From Acholeplasmatales bacterium (GTDB taxonomy: Bacteria > Bacillota_I > Bacilli_A > Acholeplasmatales > JAEDCM01): a DNA stretch of 64,000 nt. Both the position numbers and the translations under genes were made by a program. The stretch is from assembly GCA_017961685.1 (NCBI GenBank), contig JAGCWW010000045.1, positions 1 to 64,000 on the forward strand, given 5' to 3'. This document shows, one piece after another, positions 8,309 through 17,542 of the stretch (position 1 is the stretch's first letter; each line of letters begins with the position of its first letter). Under the pieces are notes generated by a model that made no database searches, had not been told where the DNA came from, and worked only from the letters and a program-made list of their open reading frames with translations.

Positions 8309-9588
8309 TCATTTCTAACTACATTACCAACAAATAATATACCAGTATCTGTTATATCTTCTAGATAAAGTGTTGAATCGTCATTAATAGTTATTTTTTT
8401 AAATATATATCCTTCAAAGAAGAAATTTGAAAGAGTTAAATCTTTAGTTAATTCTAAATCATCATTTAAAACTAATGAAACATATTGCCCACTTTTTTGA
8501 ATACCTTTAAAAGTTAGAGTTGAATAATCATAATCAATATAGCTTAGATGGAAATATGTTGTATTTGTTCCTTCAATACTATTTAAAATTATTTCATAAT
8601 TACCATTATTTAAATGATCTAAAATTAAATCCATACTATGAGATGAATATATAACTTCGTTGTTTTCTTTTAAATCTATTCTTCCAAAAGATAATGGCGT
8701 TTTAGCCATGTTTTCTGGTAGTTTAAATAAGTCTTTATGATATTCATGAGATGCATCTTTATAAGCTTCTTCTGTTTTTCCAACATAAGAATTACGATAA
8801 TCATCATCATAAGTTAAATCATAAACATACCATTCATTTTCATATTCAACTAAATTCCAAATATGATCTTCACTTGTGACAGGAAGATTACCTATTCCAT
8901 ATCTATCGCATAATAGCTTAAATACTTTTGCATATGATTCGCATACACCAGTTTTTCTATCAAAGAAGCCTGTGATACTATGTGCCCAGTGTTCTTGTGA
9001 TGGGTTTCCTTCATCATCAAAACTATAAGTCATATTATCCATTATGTAATCAGATATAGTCTTTATTAAATCATACTTATCTTCTATTTCACTAACAAGT
9101 TTATCAATCTTTTTTAGTTCTGAGTTAAGTTTCTTATCAAATGTTTTTCTTTCACTTGCTTTTGCATATTTTCTAGAAATACCTAATGCATAATAATCAT
9201 TTTCTTCCTCAAGAGTATAACCCATCCAATAATACTCTGGATGAAAAGCTGTTAAAAAAGAATACCCTTGATACAAATCATCAAATGTAAGAGCAGATTC
9301 TGAAAATTTTTGTTCATAAAATAGAGTATGACAATCTTCTTCTTTTACATCTTGCTTTTTATGATTAAACTCTGTCATTTGTAAAAACATATTTTCATAA
9401 AATTTAGCTGCTTTCTCATTTGTTTGTGCTAAATATTTATAGCCATAATCATTTTTATAATTATATGAATCATCATATATTTTTCCTTCATACTTAAAGT
9501 ATCCTTTTCCTTTACATCCACATAATAATACAGTTAAGGAAGTTGCTATAACAGTTGATGAGACTAGCTTTATAAATCTTTTTTTCAT
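8305..9588 (-). CDS. Lipoprotein with transglutaminase-like domain
   Basis: 427 aa. Signal peptide with lipobox LCGC (Cys25). A transglutaminase-like (papain-fold) core spans about residues 175-265 with the expected triad: Cys216 in GVCESYA, His242 in DHIWNLV and Asp257 in YVYDLTY. Such extracellular domains act as proteases, peptidases or amide-exchange enzymes; the substrate cannot be read from sequence. The C-terminal ~130 residues look like a beta-rich accessory domain. It follows the M18 aminopeptidase by 11 bp and is probably in its operon. Confident in fold, not in activity. Confidence 0.8.
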   Translation of the reverse strand: MKKRFIKLVSSTVIATSLTVLLCGCKGKGYFKYEGKIYDDSYNYKNDYGYKYLAQTNEKAAKFYENMFLQMTEFNHKKQDVKEEDCHTLFYEQKFSESALTFDDLYQGYSFLTAFHPEYYWMGYTLEEENDYYALGISRKYAKASERKTFDKKLNSELKKIDKLVSEIEDKYDLIKTISDYIMDNMTYSFDDEGNPSQEHWAHSITGFFDRKTGVCESYAKVFKLLCDRYGIGNLPVTSEDHIWNLVEYENEWYVYDLTYDDDYRNSYVGKTEEAYKDASHEYHKDLFKLPENMAKTPLSFGRIDLKENNEVIYSSHSMDLILDHLNNGNYEIILNSIEGTNTTYFHLSYIDYDYSTLTFKGIQKSGQYVSLVLNDDLELTKDLTLSNFFFEGYIFKKITINDDSTLYLEDITDTGILFVGNVVRND

Positions 9589-9599
9589 CCCTTTATCTC

Positions 9600-10955
9600 C
9601 TAACTATTTAAGAATGCTTTATAAGCTAAATATGCTTCATATAAATCCGCTTTAGCAATTATTTCCATAGGCGCATGCATATTAAGTACAGGTACACCTG
9701 CATCAATTACATCCATATTATATTTAGCTAGAATATAGGCGATAGTTCCTCCTCCACCTTTATCAACTTTTCCAAGTTCAGCGAATTGATAATAGATATT
9801 ATTTTCATCCATTACCTTTCTAATAAATGAAATGTATTCAGCATTACTATCGTTTGCTTGTGACTTACCACGTGCACCAGTATATTTTTCAAATGAAATA
9901 CCTTTATTAAAGTATGATGCATTCTTTTTATCACTAGCACTACTATATAGTGGATCTAGTGCCCCTGTTACATCACAGCTTAACATTTTAGAATTTTCTA
10001 AAGCTTGCTTTAATGAATAATAGTTATTATCATTAGATTTGATTAATAGCTCAGCTACGCTATTTTCAAAGAATTGCGAATGAGCACCTGTTGCACCTAC
10101 TGAACCTATTTCTTCTTTATCTGTAAGTATTACACATGAAGTATATTCTACTATCTTCATATCTAGGATTGCTCTAACAGATGGATATGCACATACTTTA
10201 TCATCATGACCATATCCAGCAATCATAGATCTATCAATTCCATAATCTCTAGGCTTCATTGAAGGTACTACTTCAAGTTCAGCTGATATAAAATCATCAA
10301 GCGTAATATCATATTTTTCTTTTAATAAATCAACAATATATTCTTTAACATCCTTATCTTTACTTCTTCTTGAAGAGAATGTTACATCTAAATCTTCACC
10401 TTCAACAACTTTAGATGCTTCTTTAGACATTTGTGAACTAGCTAAGTGAATTAATAAATCTCCTATACCAAATACTGGATCATTTTCATCCTCACCTATT
10501 GATACTTCTAGTTTTTCACCATTCTTTTTATAGATAACTCCAATAATAGATAGTGGAGTAGTTACCCATTGGTATTTTTTAATTCCACCATAATAATGAG
10601 TATCTAGTAAAGTAAATCCATTATCTTCATAAAGTGGTTGCATTTTTAAGTCTAATCTAGGTGAATCAATATGTGCACCAAGTATCCTTAAACCGCTAGT
10701 TATAGGCTTTTTCCCTACTACAAATAGAATAACATTCTTATTCTTATTAACCTTATATAATTTATCTCCAGCTTTAATAGTTGTAGCATCACTTAAATCC
10801 TTAAATCCTTTTTCTTTAGCAAGTTTTACTACTTCTTTTACAGCTTGTCTTTCTATTTTAGCATTACCTAAAAATGCTTTATAATCTTCTGAAAAAGCAT
10901 TAATTTCATTAACCTTTTTTTCATCCGCATCAATATAAATATTAGTATTAAACAT
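9600..10955 (-). CDS. M18-family aminopeptidase (dinuclear zinc)
   Basis: 451 aa from ATG 10955, behind AAGGAGTGA; an upstream in-frame start at 10982 has no ribosome binding site. Cytosolic zinc exopeptidase removing N-terminal residues, often acidic ones. Family signatures: LGAHIDSPRLDLK near residue 95, the DKEEIGSVGATGAHSQF block with the catalytic Glu near residue 290, and the C-terminal NMHAPMEI with a metal-ligand His. Length fits M18 enzymes. The promoter is an extended -10 at 10973-10983, and the lipoprotein gene follows in the same transcript. Confidence 0.9.
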   Translation of the reverse strand: MFNTNIYIDADEKKVNEINAFSEDYKAFLGNAKIERQAVKEVVKLAKEKGFKDLSDATTIKAGDKLYKVNKNKNVILFVVGKKPITSGLRILGAHIDSPRLDLKMQPLYEDNGFTLLDTHYYGGIKKYQWVTTPLSIIGVIYKKNGEKLEVSIGEDENDPVFGIGDLLIHLASSQMSKEASKVVEGEDLDVTFSSRRSKDKDVKEYIVDLLKEKYDITLDDFISAELEVVPSMKPRDYGIDRSMIAGYGHDDKVCAYPSVRAILDMKIVEYTSCVILTDKEEIGSVGATGAHSQFFENSVAELLIKSNDNNYYSLKQALENSKMLSCDVTGALDPLYSSASDKKNASYFNKGISFEKYTGARGKSQANDSNAEYISFIRKVMDENNIYYQFAELGKVDKGGGGTIAYILAKYNMDVIDAGVPVLNMHAPMEIIAKADLYEAYLAYKAFLNS

Positions 10956-10972
10956 AATATCACTCCTTACAA

Positions 10973-10983
10973 ATAATATCATA
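10973..10983 (-). promoter_or_regulatory. Extended -10 promoter of the M18 aminopeptidase
   Basis: TATGATATTAT on the minus strand, a few bases before AAGGAGTG. Confidence 0.5.
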
Positions 10984-11006
10984 ACACAAATTACTGATAA
11001 AACAAA

Positions 11007-11024
11007 ACGTCTCTTAAGAGACGC
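11007..11024 (-). terminator. Terminator of the 11027-12244 gene
   Basis: CGTCTCTT / AAGAGACG forms an 8-bp perfect palindrome. Read on the minus strand it is followed by TTTTGTTTTA directly beyond the stop codon at 11027. Confidence 0.75.
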
Positions 11025-11026
11025 TT

Positions 11027-12244
11027 TTATTTTTTACTTATTAATTTGCCATAAATAGAATATGCTAAATCTAAGATATCATCATTTATATCAAATATTA
11101 CATCAAATCCTTGTTTAACATATTTCTTATATTTACCTTTATCTTCTTTAGCAAGCTTACCATCAAGCTTAGTTGCGTTAAATACTCTTTCCATTTCCGC
11201 CTTTAAATCGTTATAGAAGAATCCATCATCAATAGTACCTCTATCAGTACCGTCTAGGCTAATCCATTCAGCTTCAACATTATTTCTTCTATCGTATTGA
11301 TACTTAAATGATTTAATTTGAAGTGCGTTTAAGAAGAATATTACTCTATGTTCATCCTTATCATATGCACCTGATTTTAAATGCATAAGTGATTTATAAG
11401 TATCCGCAACACATTTTTCAATTGTATTAAATACTTCTCCTTCAGAAAAGTCCGCATCATCAGTATAGTTAATAGTTAGAGTACCTGATGCTAATGTACC
11501 GTTATGTTTAAATATGACGCTAACTAAAGTTTCTAAGTTCATTAGAGATATTTTTTCACCATCAAATTCTTTTGTTCCTCTTAAAGTAGTTAATTCATAT
11601 GGATGATAACTTGATAATTTTAAACCACATACATCAGTTTTAAATGTACGAACCATTGATTTAATAATTTCTAAAGCATTATTTAAATCAGTTTGATCTT
11701 TAATTAAAACTTTATTAGTATTGTATGGTTCTAAAATATCACTTTCAATGCTCAGAATAACGTTAATTATATTATCATTTTTATCTAAGTAATTAGTTAC
11801 ATCTCCATCTGCATATTTAACTATTAAAGCCATGATAAAATCAGCTAAATCATCAGCTCTTTCTTCTTCTAAACCAGCTTGTTTAAAATAGTTAAAATAG
11901 AAATTACAGAATTCTACTACCTTAGAATCAACATTTAATTGTGTAAATCTTTCAATACCAAGCGCGTCTTTCTGTAGTGCTTCATAAGTTTCTTCACCAT
12001 AAGAGTTTAATCTCAAATCATTAATTAAATCAATATAATCATCATATGATGTTTCACTTACAGTGTTGATTGCTCTTATAATTAAAAAGTTAAAAAAACT
12101 ACATAGTTGTTCAAAGCTTGCTGCTTTATTTTCTACCATATCTGAAATAGTTTTTATTACGGATACATAGTAAAAACCTATATAACTATTAATGTTATCT
12201 AAATTGTGTTTTTTAAAGCTATTATAAATATCTATTGAATTCAT
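11027..12244 (-). CDS. Unknown soluble protein
   Basis: 405 aa, no family recognised. No signal peptide or TM helix. The N-terminal ~170 residues are helical in character, and the C-terminal part (about 190-345) mixes strand and helix (TLASGTLTINYTDD, RVIFFLNALQIKSF). Preceded by GGGGGC and a TATAAT box at 12267-12272; single-gene transcript with its own terminator. No catalytic motif could be assigned. Confidence 0.7.
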   Translation of the reverse strand: MNSIDIYNSFKKHNLDNINSYIGFYYVSVIKTISDMVENKAASFEQLCSFFNFLIIRAINTVSETSYDDYIDLINDLRLNSYGEETYEALQKDALGIERFTQLNVDSKVVEFCNFYFNYFKQAGLEEERADDLADFIMALIVKYADGDVTNYLDKNDNIINVILSIESDILEPYNTNKVLIKDQTDLNNALEIIKSMVRTFKTDVCGLKLSSYHPYELTTLRGTKEFDGEKISLMNLETLVSVIFKHNGTLASGTLTINYTDDADFSEGEVFNTIEKCVADTYKSLMHLKSGAYDKDEHRVIFFLNALQIKSFKYQYDRRNNVEAEWISLDGTDRGTIDDGFFYNDLKAEMERVFNATKLDGKLAKEDKGKYKKYVKQGFDVIFDINDDILDLAYSIYGKLISKK

Positions 12245-12330
12245 ATCGTTGCCCCCTCTAATATCTATTATATACTTAATATCTTTATAATTATTATATA
12301 AATTAATACTTACCGCAAAAAAATGAAAAA

Positions 12331-12358
12331 ATGTATGAATTTATTTCAATTCATACAT
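12331..12358 (-). terminator. Terminator overlapping the 12341 stop codon
   Basis: A perfect 11-bp stem ATGTATGAATT / AATTCATACAT. On the minus strand its 5' arm encodes Met-Tyr-Glu-Leu of the C-terminus, the loop holds the TAA stop, and TTTTTTC follows. Confidence 0.85.
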
Positions 12359-13033
12359 TATAATTCCACCAGCTATTCCAACATTTAAGCTTTCCATATT
12401 TTCTATTTCAATGAAGATATTTTTATCTGTCATATCTAATATTTCATCTCTTACACCGTTACCTTCATTACCTAAGATAATGGCTAGTTTATCGGATTTT
12501 TTAATCTCCTTAAGTGGTACTCCATTCTTTAAAGATGTACCATAAATTTTATATCCATCTAAACTAGAAATAAAAGTATCTATCTTAGCATTTATGATAT
12601 TTAATTTAAATATTGCCCCTTGTGTTGCTCTTATTACTTTTGATGAATAAATATCAGCACAATTTTCCATAACTATAGTATTAAAATTAAATGATACAGC
12701 TGTTCTAATTAATGTTCCAATATTACCAGGATCTTGTATATTATCTAATATTAATACTTTATTAGTGATTTCTTTTTTGTTTAGTTTTTCACATATAGCA
12801 CAAACTTCTACTACACTCTTTTGATTAGTAATCTTTTTCATTACTTCAACACTTACTAATGTTCCTTCAATATTTGGATTAGTAGTTAAGATTTCTTTAA
12901 TTATACCATACTTTTTAGCTTCTTCAACTAAATGAATACCTTCTATAATAAAAAGGTTAGTTTCATCTCTATATTTCTTTTCATTTAGTTTAGCATATTC
13001 TTTAATTCTTTCATTTTGTGTTGAACTAATCAT
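12341..13033 (-). CDS. SpoU-family rRNA 2'-O-methyltransferase, TrmH/RlmB type
   Basis: 230 aa from ATG 13033 (GGAAGTGA upstream; the longer in-frame start is not preferred). An N-terminal substrate-binding domain (about 1-90) is followed by a SPOUT domain with the three SpoU motifs: LDNIQDPGNIGTLIRTA, IILGNEGNGV and SLNVGIAGGIIMYEL. It should use S-adenosylmethionine to methylate a ribose in 23S rRNA. The exact nucleotide is not readable. Promoter TATGATAAAAT at 13054-13064. Confidence 0.9.
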   Translation of the reverse strand: MISSTQNERIKEYAKLNEKKYRDETNLFIIEGIHLVEEAKKYGIIKEILTTNPNIEGTLVSVEVMKKITNQKSVVEVCAICEKLNKKEITNKVLILDNIQDPGNIGTLIRTAVSFNFNTIVMENCADIYSSKVIRATQGAIFKLNIINAKIDTFISSLDGYKIYGTSLKNGVPLKEIKKSDKLAIILGNEGNGVRDEILDMTDKNIFIEIENMESLNVGIAGGIIMYELK

Positions 13034-13053
13034 AAAATCACTTCCCATATATT

Positions 13054-13064
13054 ATTTTATCATA
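13054..13064 (-). promoter_or_regulatory. Extended -10 promoter of the SpoU methyltransferase
   Basis: TATGATAAAAT on the minus strand, about 8 bases before the GGGAAGTGA ribosome binding site. Confidence 0.5.
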
Positions 13065-13069
13065 GAAAA

Positions 13070-13095
13070 TAAAAAAGACTAGAATAATCTAGTCT
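13070..13095 (-). terminator. Terminator overlapping the purF stop
   Basis: Stem AGACTAGA / TCTAGTCT on the minus strand followed by TTTTTATTTT. The purF stop codon (13094-13096) lies in the 5' arm. Confidence 0.75.
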
Positions 13096-14497
13096 ATTCT
13101 TTTCCGTTAAAACAATAAGTACAAATCTTACATTCATCAATACCAATAGCTTCGATTAGATCATCAATTCTATTGTATCTTAAAGTTGTGAAGTTAAGTT
13201 GTTGTCTTATTTCTTCAACCATTTCATTGTATTTAACGCTATCTGGATCTAAGTATTCTTTAACTACTTCTAGACTATCAGTACCTTCCTTTTTAGCAAT
13301 TACACGTCTAGCGATTAAGTCCATATCAGAAGTTGATCTAGAGAAGTTTAGATACTTACATGCATATAGAATAGGTGGACATGCACTTCTAACGTGTACG
13401 TCTTTTGCACCAGCAGAATATAAATATTCAGTAGTTTCTCTCATTTGAGTTCCTCTAACGATAGAGTCATCAATTAATAAAATATTCTTTCCTTCAATAA
13501 TTTGACGGATTGGGATTAATTTCATTTTGGCAATTAAGTTTCTCTTTTCTTGGATAGTTGGCATAAAGCTTCTTGGCCAAGTTGGAGTATATTTAACAAA
13601 TGGTCTTGCATATGGAATATGTGATTGGTTAGAGTAACCTATAGCATGACCTATACCTGAATCAGGAACTCCCGCAACAATGTCAGGTTTAACATTATCA
13701 CGCTTAGCGATATGCATACCACAATTATATCTTACTTTTTCAACAGCTTGTCCTTCATATTTACTTGATGGATAACCATAATATACCCATAAGAATGAAC
13801 AAATTCTAAGCTTATCTCCTGGAGCAGCAAGCATTTTTGCTCCATCTGGAGTAATAATATCAATTTCACCAGGTCCTAGTTCCTTTAAGTCAGAATAACC
13901 TAAATTTAAATATGAGAACTCTTCAAATGCTACACAACATGAATCTTCTTTTTTACCTACAACTAGTGGTGTTCTACCAAATCTATCTCTAGCAGCATAA
14001 ATTCCCTTTTCATTCATTAAAAGCATTGTTATTGATCCATCAATTACTTTTTGAGCATAACGAATACCTTCAATTAAATTATCCTTTTGGTTAATTAAAG
14101 CTGCAACTAATTCAGTTGCGTTAATTCCACTACTTGTTTCTAAGAAGTGTGAATGATTCTTAATAAAAATCTTATCAACAATCTTATCGATATTATTAAT
14201 TTTACCAACTGTTGTAATCGCAAAAGTTCCGTGATGACTTCTAACAATTAATGGTTGTGGTTCAGTATCACTTATACAACCAATACCAAAATTACCTTTC
14301 ATTGTTAAAACTTCTTTTTCGAACTTTGTTCTAAATGGTGAATTTTCAATATTATGAATTTGTCTATTAAATCCTGTTTCAGGACTATAAACAGCCATTC
14401 CACCACGTTTAGTTCCTAAATGTGAATGATAGTCAACACCAAAGAATAGGTCAAATATACAATCTTTTTTTGATGCTACACCAAAAAAACCACCCAT
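13094..14497 (-). CDS. purF: PurF-like amidophosphoribosyltransferase without the N-terminal Cys
   Basis: 467 aa. The C-terminal type I phosphoribosyltransferase half is intact, with the PRPP motif ILLIDDSIVRGTQ (339-351) and PDSG/YARPF blocks, so it should make phosphoribosylamine, the first purine intermediate. The N-terminal Ntn-amidotransferase half is altered. It begins MGGFFGV, so the catalytic Cys normally preceding 'GIFG' is Gly2, and the usual glutamine-site 'NG' is replaced near VGKINN. A subfamily like this exists, as I recall, in gut Bacteroidota and Clostridia, probably ammonia-dependent or using another nucleophile; this is inference. The C-terminus has a CxxCxxC-type cluster (CKICTYC). 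Monocistronic by position, 30 kb from the other pur genes. Start follows AGGAGG. Confidence 0.85.
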   Translation of the reverse strand: MGGFFGVASKKDCIFDLFFGVDYHSHLGTKRGGMAVYSPETGFNRQIHNIENSPFRTKFEKEVLTMKGNFGIGCISDTEPQPLIVRSHHGTFAITTVGKINNIDKIVDKIFIKNHSHFLETSSGINATELVAALINQKDNLIEGIRYAQKVIDGSITMLLMNEKGIYAARDRFGRTPLVVGKKEDSCCVAFEEFSYLNLGYSDLKELGPGEIDIITPDGAKMLAAPGDKLRICSFLWVYYGYPSSKYEGQAVEKVRYNCGMHIAKRDNVKPDIVAGVPDSGIGHAIGYSNQSHIPYARPFVKYTPTWPRSFMPTIQEKRNLIAKMKLIPIRQIIEGKNILLIDDSIVRGTQMRETTEYLYSAGAKDVHVRSACPPILYACKYLNFSRSTSDMDLIARRVIAKKEGTDSLEVVKEYLDPDSVKYNEMVEEIRQQLNFTTLRYNRIDDLIEAIGIDECKICTYCFNGKE

Positions 14498-14520
14498 AAA
14501 TTAATCCTCCTAAAACTTGA

Positions 14521-14542
14521 AAAAGCACATAATTGTGCTTTT
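14521..14542. terminator. Terminator between pgi and purF
   Basis: A palindromic stem, AAAAGCAC / GTGCTTTT, with T-rich flanks just after the pgi stop on the minus strand. Confidence 0.75.
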
Positions 14543-14547
14543 TTCTA

Positions 14548-15870
14548 TTACTTTAATTTCTTGTCAATTTCTTTTCTTAATTCTTCGTATCCTGGCTTAC
14601 CAAGTAGAGCGAACATGTTCTTCTTATAAGCTTCAACGCCAGGTTGGTTGAATGGATTTACATCGATTAAGTATGCACTTGTTCCACATGCCTTGAAGAA
14701 GAAATATGAAATATAACCGAATTGATATCCTGATAATTCAGGTACATTAATTGCGATATTTGGAACTCCTCCATCTACGTGTGCTAATACTGTAGCAACG
14801 TATGCATTATGGTTAACATAGCTAATAGTCTTACCAGCTAAGTAGTTTAGACCATCTAGGTTAGCATCATCAGCTTCAATTGTAATATCCTTTAATGGAC
14901 TTTCAAGGTTAAGAACTGTTTCAAATAACATTCTTTCACCTTCTTGGATATATTGTCCAAGTGAGTGTAAATCTGTTGAGAATGATGCACTTGTAGGTAG
15001 GATACCCTTGTTATCTTTACCTTCAGATTCACCGAATAATTGCTTCCACCATTCTGCGAAATAGAAGAATGCTGGTTCATAGTTAATAAGCATTTCAACT
15101 TTATAACCCTTCTTGTATAATAGGTATCTTGATAATGCATATCTAACTACATCGTTATCCTTAGAGAAATCTTTGAAATCTTTATAAGCATCATTAGCAC
15201 CCTTCATTAAATCATCAATTGAGATACCTGCACAAGCGATAGGTAGTAAACCTACAGCTGTAGTTACAGAGAATCTTCCACCGATATCATCAGGTACTAC
15301 GAATGTTTCATAACCTTTTTCAGTAGCAAGCTTCTTTAAAGCTCCTCTTGCTTTATCTGTTGTAGCAAAGATTCTATCTTTTGCTCCTTCTCCGTATCTT
15401 TCTTCGCAAATTTTCTTGAAGATTCTAAAAGCGATAGCTGGTTCAGTAGTTGTACCGCTCTTAGAGATTACGTTAATTGAGAAATCTTTATCCTTAATGT
15501 ATTCGATTAAATCATAAGTGTATTTGCTTGAAATGTTGTTTCCGCAGAATACGATTTCTAAATCATCCTTGCCAAATGCCTTTTCTAACATAGAAATAGC
15601 AGCTCTAGCTCCAAGATATGATCCACCAATACCAATAACGATTAGTACTTGTGATTGTTTTCTAATCTTTTCTGCAGCCTTCTTAATTCTTTCGAATTCT
15701 TCCTTATCATAAGTTAGAGGCCAATCTAACCAACCAAGGAAATCATTTCCGGCACCACTCTTAGTATTTAATACTTTAAAAGCTTCTTCAGCATGCTTTA
15801 ATTCAGCATTAAATTCTTTTTCACTTACGAATTTTTCAATGTTCTTTAAATCTAAAGTCATCTTTTTCAT
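14548..15870 (-). CDS. pgi: Glucose-6-phosphate isomerase
   Basis: 440 aa, usual length for the short bacterial form. Interconverts glucose-6-phosphate and fructose-6-phosphate in the cytosol. Signatures: [14 protein letters not shown] (about 78-91), [13 protein letters not shown] with sugar-phosphate binding residues, and the Lys-containing C-terminal block [15 protein letters not shown]. Start follows AAGGAG. It lies 16 bp behind the NifU-like gene, so yutD, the NifU-like gene and pgi probably form one transcript. Confidence 0.96.
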   Translation of the reverse strand: MKKMTLDLKNIEKFVSEKEFNAELKHAEEAFKVLNTKSGAGNDFLGWLDWPLTYDKEEFERIKKAAEKIRKQSQVLIVIGIGGSYLGARAAISMLEKAFGKDDLEIVFCGNNISSKYTYDLIEYIKDKDFSINVISKSGTTTEPAIAFRIFKKICEERYGEGAKDRIFATTDKARGALKKLATEKGYETFVVPDDIGGRFSVTTAVGLLPIACAGISIDDLMKGANDAYKDFKDFSKDNDVVRYALSRYLLYKKGYKVEMLINYEPAFFYFAEWWKQLFGESEGKDNKGILPTSASFSTDLHSLGQYIQEGERMLFETVLNLESPLKDITIEADDANLDGLNYLAGKTISYVNHNAYVATVLAHVDGGVPNIAINVPELSGYQFGYISYFFFKACGTSAYLIDVNPFNQPGVEAYKKNMFALLGKPGYEELRKEIDKKLK

Positions 15871-15886
15871 TATTAATTCTCCTTAA

Positions 15887-16135
15887 TTATTTTATTTCTT
15901 CGTTGCTTTCTGCAACGTTAACAACTTCAATTACACCAGGAACTTCTTCAAGTAATAAGGCTTCTAGTCCATCTTTTAATGTGGCATCTTGCATAGCACA
16001 ACCTGCGCATGCTCCAATTAATCTTACATAGACAATACCGTTATCAAATTTAACAAATTCGATATCGCCGCCATCATTATTCAAATATGGTCTTATTCTG
16101 TTTATAACATCAATAACTTGTTCTTCTGTATTCAT
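15887..16135 (-). CDS. NifU-like Fe-S scaffold, C-terminal domain type
   Basis: 82 aa, a stand-alone Nfu domain. The CxxC motif in GACAGCAMQD (about 42-51) binds a bridging Fe-S cluster for delivery to apo-proteins. The short length matches YutI-type proteins of Bacillota. One base separates it from the yutD-like gene upstream. Confidence 0.9.
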   Translation of the reverse strand: MNTEEQVIDVINRIRPYLNNDGGDIEFVKFDNGIVYVRLIGACAGCAMQDATLKDGLEALLLEEVPGVIEVVNVAESNEEIK

Positions 16136-16136
16136 A

Positions 16137-16412
16137 TTAATCTTTACCTTTCTTTAAACGTTGTAAAATGTAATAAGGACATCCATATGCACATGACTCA
16201 CTTAAATAATCAGGAATAAATCTTACATCATTTTCTTTATCATTTGCACTAAAGCCTTTAATTCTTAAGATACCGCTTGATACATCACCAACTAATACTT
16301 CAAAGCGATCAAAGCATTCTTCAATGTATCGTTCTTCAAACTTAACGATATCAAAAGCATCTTTCACATTTTTTATCATTTCATAGGTACCAAATTTAGT
16401 TTCAACTACCAT
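16137..16412 (-). CDS. yutD: YutD-like protein (DUF1027)
   Basis: 91 aa. Matches the YutD family of Bacillota by length and by the conserved blocks VGDVSSGILRIKGF and the Cys-containing C-terminus SCAYGCPYYIL. Function of the family is unsettled. First gene of a probable yutD-nfu-pgi transcript, with an extended -10 (TATGATAAAAT, 16432-16442) and GGTGAT before ATG. Confidence 0.85.
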   Translation of the reverse strand: MVVETKFGTYEMIKNVKDAFDIVKFEERYIEECFDRFEVLVGDVSSGILRIKGFSANDKENDVRFIPDYLSESCAYGCPYYILQRLKKGKD

Positions 16413-16431
16413 ATTTAATCACCACGCACTT

Positions 16432-16442
16432 ATTTTATCATA
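16432..16442 (-). promoter_or_regulatory. Extended -10 promoter of yutD
   Basis: TATGATAAAAT on the minus strand; no convincing -35. Confidence 0.5.
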
Positions 16443-16463
16443 ATATTTCTATTTTTTATACAA

Positions 16464-16488
16464 AAAATAAAAGTAAAACGTTTTTACA
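16464..16488 (-). terminator. Weak AT-rich terminator after ispDF
   Basis: GTAAAA (16473-16478) pairs with TTTTAC (16482-16487); on the minus strand TTTTATTTTTTG follows. The short stem makes it a weak one. Confidence 0.5.
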
Positions 16489-16492
16489 AATC

Positions 16493-17542
16493 TTAACACT
16501 TTTTTAAAAGAATAGTTGCTTCACTAGCTATAGCTAGACCTGCACCAATTTCACTTAAGCCTTCATAAGTAGTTGCTTTAATACTTACTAAAGCAGGATC
16601 AATACCTAAAATTTTAGAAATTGTTTTTCTCATATCTAAAATAAATGGCGCCATTTTAGGCTTTTCAGCATATATCATACAATCAATATTATTTACTTCA
16701 TATGAGTATTCCTTCATCTTTTCACTTACCTCTTTTAAGATGATTTTTGAATCCATATTAAGTGTTTCTTTTATATTATCTGGGTAAAACTTACCTAAAT
16801 CACCTAAAGCTAAAGCACCTAGAATTGCTTCACTTATAGCATGTAATAGGCAATCTCCGTCAGAATGTCCAAGTAGTCCTTTTTCATAAGGAATAGTTAT
16901 TCCACCTAGAATTAAAGGTCTATTTTCAACTAGTCTATGCACATCAAAAGAGTGCCCTATTTTATATTCAGTAGGTAGATCATCTTTTGTTGTGATTTTA
17001 ATATTGTCATAATCACCTAAAATAACTTTAGGTTCAATATTAAAATAATTTAAGACTACTGATACATCATCAGTAAAGTTAGTCTTTCCTTCTTTAAATG
17101 CTAAATCATATGCTTCTTTAATTAATTTTGTTTTACCACCCTGTGGAGTTTGAGCTACTATTAGCTCATCCCTATTAAGTGTTGTTTTACCACATCTAAT
17201 AGTATCTATTGGTTTAACTCCAACATAAAATAAATCAAAATCTTTACATTTATCTATTACATTTTTCTTAATGTTATATCTAGCACAATCATGAATTAAA
17301 ATATAATCTTCTTCTACTAATTGTAGTGCATTATAAACACTTAAAAAGCGCGTAGCTCCGGCTTTTACTTGAACTACACCAGGTGGAGTTATATCATCAG
17401 ATACGAAATATATTTTATAACCCTTAAAGGCATCTAAACTATATTCATAAATGGGCTTATTATTAATTTCATATAAAAGTTTGTTATAACCTAAATTAAA
17501 TCTAATTCCCTTGCCTCCAGCAAGTAAAATTACAGCTTTCAC
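16493..17542 (-). CDS. ispDF: Bifunctional IspD-IspF enzyme of the MEP pathway
   Basis: 349 aa. Residues 1 to about 190 are IspD (CTP:2-C-methyl-erythritol-4-phosphate cytidylyltransferase: LLAGGKGIRF nucleotide loop, AQTPQ, NFTDD). Residues about 193-349 are IspF (cyclodiphosphate synthase: GHSFDVHR with metal ligands Asp200 and His202, GHSDGD, LLHAI with His234, and IKATTYEGL). The two catalyse steps 3 and 5 of isoprenoid precursor synthesis. The IspD half is shorter than usual. In most Bacillota the genes are separate. GTG start overlaps the TGA stop of the upstream gene (GTGA), indicating coupled translation. Confidence 0.93.
   Translation of the reverse strand: MKAVILLAGGKGIRFNLGYNKLLYEINNKPIYEYSLDAFKGYKIYFVSDDITPPGVVQVKAGATRFLSVYNALQLVEEDYILIHDCARYNIKKNVIDKCKDFDLFYVGVKPIDTIRCGKTTLNRDELIVAQTPQGGKTKLIKEAYDLAFKEGKTNFTDDVSVVLNYFNIEPKVILGDYDNIKITTKDDLPTEYKIGHSFDVHRLVENRPLILGGITIPYEKGLLGHSDGDCLLHAISEAILGALALGDLGKFYPDNIKETLNMDSKIILKEVSEKMKEYSYEVNNIDCMIYAEKPKMAPFILDMRKTISKILGIDPALVSIKATTYEGLSEIGAGLAIASEATILLKKC

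Noticed and set aside
14892..15140. Second-frame ORFs inside pgi, purL, guaB and others
   Set aside because: They lie wholly inside well-conserved genes, lack ribosome sites and show no domain resemblance.
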